From: CAZYVD01 sp964651045
GTDB lineage: Bacteria; Zhuqueibacterota; QNDG01; DSAB01
Reading direction: 5' to 3'
Length of the DNA stretch: 9,250 bases
Assembly: GCA_964651045.1 (NCBI GenBank)
Contig: CAZYVD010000082.1
Location: forward strand, 1-9,250
Position numbers and translations under genes: made by a program. The notes under the pieces are model-generated. The model was not told where the DNA came from, searched no databases, and was given only the letters and a program-made list of their open reading frames with translations. Of the stretch, positions 7,712 through 9,250 are shown in pieces (positions within the stretch are counted from its first letter, which is position 1; every line of letters begins with the position of its first letter).

Positions 7712-8137
7712 TCAACCTTCAACAACAATACCCATACTTCTTGCAGTACCTTCTATTATCCGCATGGCCATTTCAATGTCATTGGCATTCAAATCTACCA
7801 TTTTTAACTCTGCTATCTCCTTGACCTGCTCACGAGTTACCTTCCCGACTTTATCCCTGTTTGGTTCGCTAGATCCCTTCTCTATTCCCGCAGCCTTTTT
7901 TAACAATATTGCAGCCGGAGGTGTCTTTGTAATAAAAGAAAAAGATCTATCCTGATATACGGTAATCACAACAGGAATAATCAATCCCTGTTTGTCCTGT
8001 GTTTTTGCATTAAAGGACTTGCAAAATTCCATTATATTTACACCATGCTGGCCTAGCGCAGGTCCTACAGGTGGTGAAGGATTTGCCTGGCCTGCAGGGA
8101 TTTGCAGTTTTATCATTCCTATGACCTTTTTTGCCAT
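7712..8137 (-). CDS. rplK: 50S ribosomal protein L11 (uL11)
   Basis: uL11 binds the GTPase-associated region of 23S rRNA at the stalk base, and is needed for factor binding and for RelA activation during amino acid starvation. At 141 aa it is the standard length. The N-terminal domain has the proline-rich NPSPPVGPALGQHGVNI stretch (19-35), where P22 and P23 belong to the thiostrepton-contact region. The C-terminal RNA-binding domain (from about 71) has TKTPPAAILLKKAAG and ends with GTARSMGIVVEG. The ATG at 8135-8137 has a GGAG 7 nt upstream. It follows nusG by 18 nt and precedes rplA by 11 nt. Nothing in it is unusual. Confidence 0.98.
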   Translation of the reverse strand: MAKKVIGMIKLQIPAGQANPSPPVGPALGQHGVNIMEFCKSFNAKTQDKQGLIIPVVITVYQDRSFSFITKTPPAAILLKKAAGIEKGSSEPNRDKVGKVTREQVKEIAELKMVDLNANDIEMAMRIIEGTARSMGIVVEG

Positions 8138-8155
8138 CTCATTACTCCAGCTCTA

Positions 8156-8686
8156 TTACTTTTCAAGTTCTACCTGTAGAAAATCGAGTTCAACAGGCGT
8201 GGAACGGCCAAAAATACTTACCATCACTTTAAGTTTTTTCTTCTCTTCATTTATCTCTTCTATGACACCTGCAAAATCGGTAAAGGGACCATCAATTACC
8301 TTTACAGGATCACCAACCCGATATGGTATCTCAATGATCTCTTCATCGCGCCTCTCCTCTATCCTTCCAAGAATACGGCGCACTTCCTCATCTTTTAAAG
8401 GAACAGGTCTGTTCTTTGGACCCACAAAATTTGTTACTCCAGGTGCACTCAGTATCAGATGTTTTGTAGTCTTGTCCAGCTCCATTTCGACCAACATATA
8501 ACTGGGGAAAAAAATGCGATCCTTTACCTTCTTTTCCCCATTCTTCATCTCAATAACTTCTTCAGATGGTATGAGTACTCTTGTGATCTTATCTTTCAGA
8601 TCTCTCCTCTCAATCTCATTTTCAATATATCTCTTTATCTTCTTTTCATGACCTGAGAAAACATGTATTACATACCATTTTAACAA
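8156..8686 (-). CDS. nusG: Transcription termination/antitermination factor NusG
   Basis: NusG binds the RNA polymerase clamp through its N-terminal domain, and contacts ribosomal protein S10 or Rho through its C-terminal KOW domain. It is 176 aa, close to the family norm. The NGN domain (about 1-115) starts MLKWYVIHVFSGHEKK and contains FFPSYMLVEMEL and APGVTNFVG. The KOW domain starts near residue 125 (GDPVKVIDGPFTDFAG) and runs to the C-terminus, including FGRSTPVELDFLQVE. The start is TTG at 8684-8686: upstream in this frame a CTG and then a TGA stop follow at once, and the ATG at 8676-8678 is out of frame. An AGGGGG lies 10 nt upstream. It is 16 nt after secE, the standard pair, and its polymerase targets are encoded downstream. 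Confidence 0.98.
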   Translation of the reverse strand: MLKWYVIHVFSGHEKKIKRYIENEIERRDLKDKITRVLIPSEEVIEMKNGEKKVKDRIFFPSYMLVEMELDKTTKHLILSAPGVTNFVGPKNRPVPLKDEEVRRILGRIEERRDEEIIEIPYRVGDPVKVIDGPFTDFAGVIEEINEEKKKLKVMVSIFGRSTPVELDFLQVELEK

Positions 8687-8696
8687 CAGTCACAAT

Positions 8697-8702
8697 CCCC
8701 CT
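8697..8702 (-). promoter_or_regulatory. Shine-Dalgarno for nusG (supports the TTG start)
   Basis: The coding strand reads AGGGGG directly after the secE TAG stop (8703-8705), with 10 nt to the nusG TTG. The spacing is on the long side. The proximity to the secE stop suggests translational coupling. Confidence 0.6.
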
Positions 8703-8885
8703 CTAAAATACTACCAACAAGATCCTGTTTAATATTGTATCTATCCCAAAAATAAACAACGATAAAATTAGACACAGGAAAATAACCACCAATACCGATC
8801 CATAAAGCTCTTCACGCCCAGGCCAGCTAACCTTTGAGAGTTCAACGTTTACTTCGCTCAAATACTTTCCTATTTTTTTAAACAT
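8703..8885 (-). CDS. secE: Preprotein translocase subunit SecE
   Basis: SecE is the small essential inner-membrane subunit that clamps the SecY channel of the protein export translocon. It is 60 aa, typical of the short single-span bacterial form. It starts MFKKIGKYLSEVNVELSKV, a surface amphipathic helix, then has the family signature KVSWPGREEL (18-27) and one hydrophobic transmembrane segment at about 29-47, followed by a short tail. The correct start is the ATG at 8883-8885, with GAGGAG 5 nt upstream. The frame stays open further upstream to an ATG at 8930, but that codon lies inside tRNA-Trp and adds 15 residues unlike SecE, so I reject it. It is followed by nusG after 16 nt. Confidence 0.96.
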   Translation of the reverse strand: MFKKIGKYLSEVNVELSKVSWPGREELYGSVLVVIFLCLILSLFIFGIDTILNRILLVVF

Positions 8886-8890
8886 ATCAA

Positions 8891-8896
8891 CTCCTC
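8891..8896 (-). promoter_or_regulatory. Shine-Dalgarno for secE (decides the 60-aa start)
   Basis: The coding strand reads GAGGAG, 5 nt before the ATG at 8885. It lies only 7 nt past the tRNA-Trp discriminator base at 8904, so after tRNA 3' processing secE would keep a leader of at most 18 nt. Confidence 0.85.
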
Positions 8897-8903
8897 TTTC
8901 TTG

Positions 8904-8977
8904 CAGGCCTGGAGGGACTCGAACCCCCAACCGCCGGATTTGGAGTCCGGTGCACTAGCCAATTGTGCTACAGGCCT
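8904..8977 (-). tRNA. trnW: tRNA-Trp (anticodon CCA)
   Basis: This 74-nt cloverleaf folds cleanly. The acceptor AGGCCTG pairs with CAGGCCT, and the discriminator base is G, as expected for tRNA-Trp. The D stem is GCAC/GTGC. The anticodon stem CCGGA/TCCGG encloses the loop CTCCAAA with anticodon CCA. The T stem GGGGG/CCCTC has one G-T pair, and its loop is TTCGAGT. The 3' CCA is not encoded (G is followed by CAA), so it must be added by a nucleotidyltransferase. The first base directly follows the rpmG stop codon, with no spacer. tRNA-Trp between tuf/rpmG and secE is a widespread bacterial arrangement. Confidence 0.98.
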
Positions 8978-9127
8978 TCACCGCGTTTCTTTGTGTTTAG
9001 TATGTTTATTGCAAAATCTGCAATATTTCTTAAACTCAATCCTCCCAGAGTGTTTCTTCTTATTTTTGGTTGTTGTGTAGTTACGACTCTTACACTCTGT
9101 ACATTCTAAAGTCACAATTTCCCGCAT
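8978..9127 (-). CDS. rpmG: 50S ribosomal protein L33 (bL33), zinc-binding type
   Basis: bL33 is a small protein of the large ribosomal subunit near the E site. This gene is 49 aa. It starts MREIVTLECTECKSRNY and continues with the basic TTTKNKKKHSGRIEFKKYC segment. Two CxxC pairs, C9/C12 and C36/C39, form the zinc ribbon of the cysteine-containing (C+) version; zinc-independent paralogues lack them. The ATG at 9125-9127 has an AGGA about 10 nt upstream, a weak and rather distant Shine-Dalgarno. Its TGA stop (8978-8980) directly abuts tRNA-Trp. It lies 31 nt after tuf and is probably on the same transcript. The gene is too short for many automatic callers but is clear by family match. Confidence 0.97.
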   Translation of the reverse strand: MREIVTLECTECKSRNYTTTKNKKKHSGRIEFKKYCRFCNKHTKHKETR

Positions 9128-9158
9128 CTTTAAATAATCCTAATAGAATTAATGAACA

Positions 9159-9250
9159 TTACTCAATTATCTTTCCTACAACACCAGCACCAACCGTTCT
9201 GCCTCCCTCTCTTATGGCAAACCTCAACCCCTCCTCCATCGCTATCGGCT
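9159..9250 (-). CDS. tuf: Elongation factor Tu (C-terminal 30 codons only; the rest lies outside the window)
   Basis: EF-Tu delivers aminoacyl-tRNA to the ribosomal A site as a GTP complex. Only the end of domain 3 is visible: PIAMEEGLRFAIREGGRTVG followed by AGVVGKIIE and TAA at 9159-9161. It is nearly identical to the universal EF-Tu C-terminus, so the identification is safe even from about 30 residues. The GTPase domain is outside the window. The gap to rpmG is 31 nt with no terminator-like hairpin, so read-through into rpmG, tRNA-Trp and secE is likely. Some genomes carry two tuf copies; this would be the one next to secE-nusG. Confidence 0.97.
   Translation of the reverse strand, partial: PIAMEEGLRFAIREGGRTVGAGVVGKIIE

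Noticed and set aside
8886..8930. N-terminally extended secE (75 aa) starting at the ATG at 8930
   Set aside because: The start lies inside tRNA-Trp, the extra residues do not resemble SecE, and the ATG at 8885 has a strong Shine-Dalgarno at 5 nt.
9128..9158. Promoter or terminator between tuf and rpmG
   Set aside because: The gap is 31 nt with no clear -35/-10 pair and no hairpin followed by a T tract.
1..9250. Mobile element, CRISPR array, toxin-antitoxin, phage genes or alternative genetic code
   Set aside because: All coding space is taken by conserved housekeeping genes with gaps of 62 nt or less. No inverted or direct repeat pairs of the right kind were seen, and TGA acts as a stop in several genes.

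Overview
The window holds one conserved bacterial housekeeping locus, with every gene on the minus strand. In transcription order (from position 9250 down to 1) it reads tuf (3' end only), rpmG, tRNA-Trp, secE, nusG, rplK, rplA, rplJ, rplL, rpoB and rpoC (5' part only). This is the classic junction between the tuf/secE-nusG block and the ribosomal protein-RNA polymerase block. I find no mobile element, CRISPR array, integration site or accessory gene, and no new biological system. The interesting points are small departures within otherwise textbook genes.

Organism: a bacterium with the standard genetic code (TGA ends rpoB, rplK and rpmG, and Trp is TGG) and a moderately AT-rich genome (judged by eye). 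The tRNA gene does not encode CCA. RpoB (1265 aa) has an E. coli-like architecture, including a large insert between the AIFGEKAGDVKD motif and the GDELPPG motif. Such inserts occur in Proteobacteria, Bacteroidetes-type and related Gram-negative-type phyla. I cannot name the phylum from sequence alone; an uncultured or less-studied Gram-negative-type lineage is a guess.

Layout: 9159-9250 is the EF-Tu C-terminus. 8978-9127 is ribosomal protein bL33, a 49-aa gene whose stop codon directly touches the 5' end of tRNA-Trp (8904-8977). 8703-8885 is SecE (60 aa). 8156-8686 is NusG. 7712-8137 and 6999-7700 are ribosomal proteins L11 and L1. 6454-6975 and 5949-6425 are the stalk proteins L10 and L7/L12. 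2113-5910 is the RNA polymerase beta subunit, and 1-2050 is the first 683 codons of beta'. Gaps are 0 to 62 nt. I see no convincing promoter or terminator, so the block is probably read as one transcript, or a few transcripts separated by tRNA processing.

How the genes fit together: EF-Tu, L11, L1, L10, L7/L12 and L33 serve translation, and L11, L10 and L12 form the ribosomal stalk base that recruits EF-Tu and other GTPases. NusG couples RNA polymerase (RpoB, RpoC) to the ribosome and to Rho. SecE is an essential membrane subunit of the protein export channel.

Points worth a second look: a charged N-terminal extension on L7/L12 together with a long L10 C-terminal helix; an acidic, repeat-encoded insert in beta'; a 23-codon ORF with its own Shine-Dalgarno that overlaps the rpoC start; the zero-spacing rpmG/tRNA-Trp junction; and non-ATG starts on rpoB, rpoC and nusG.
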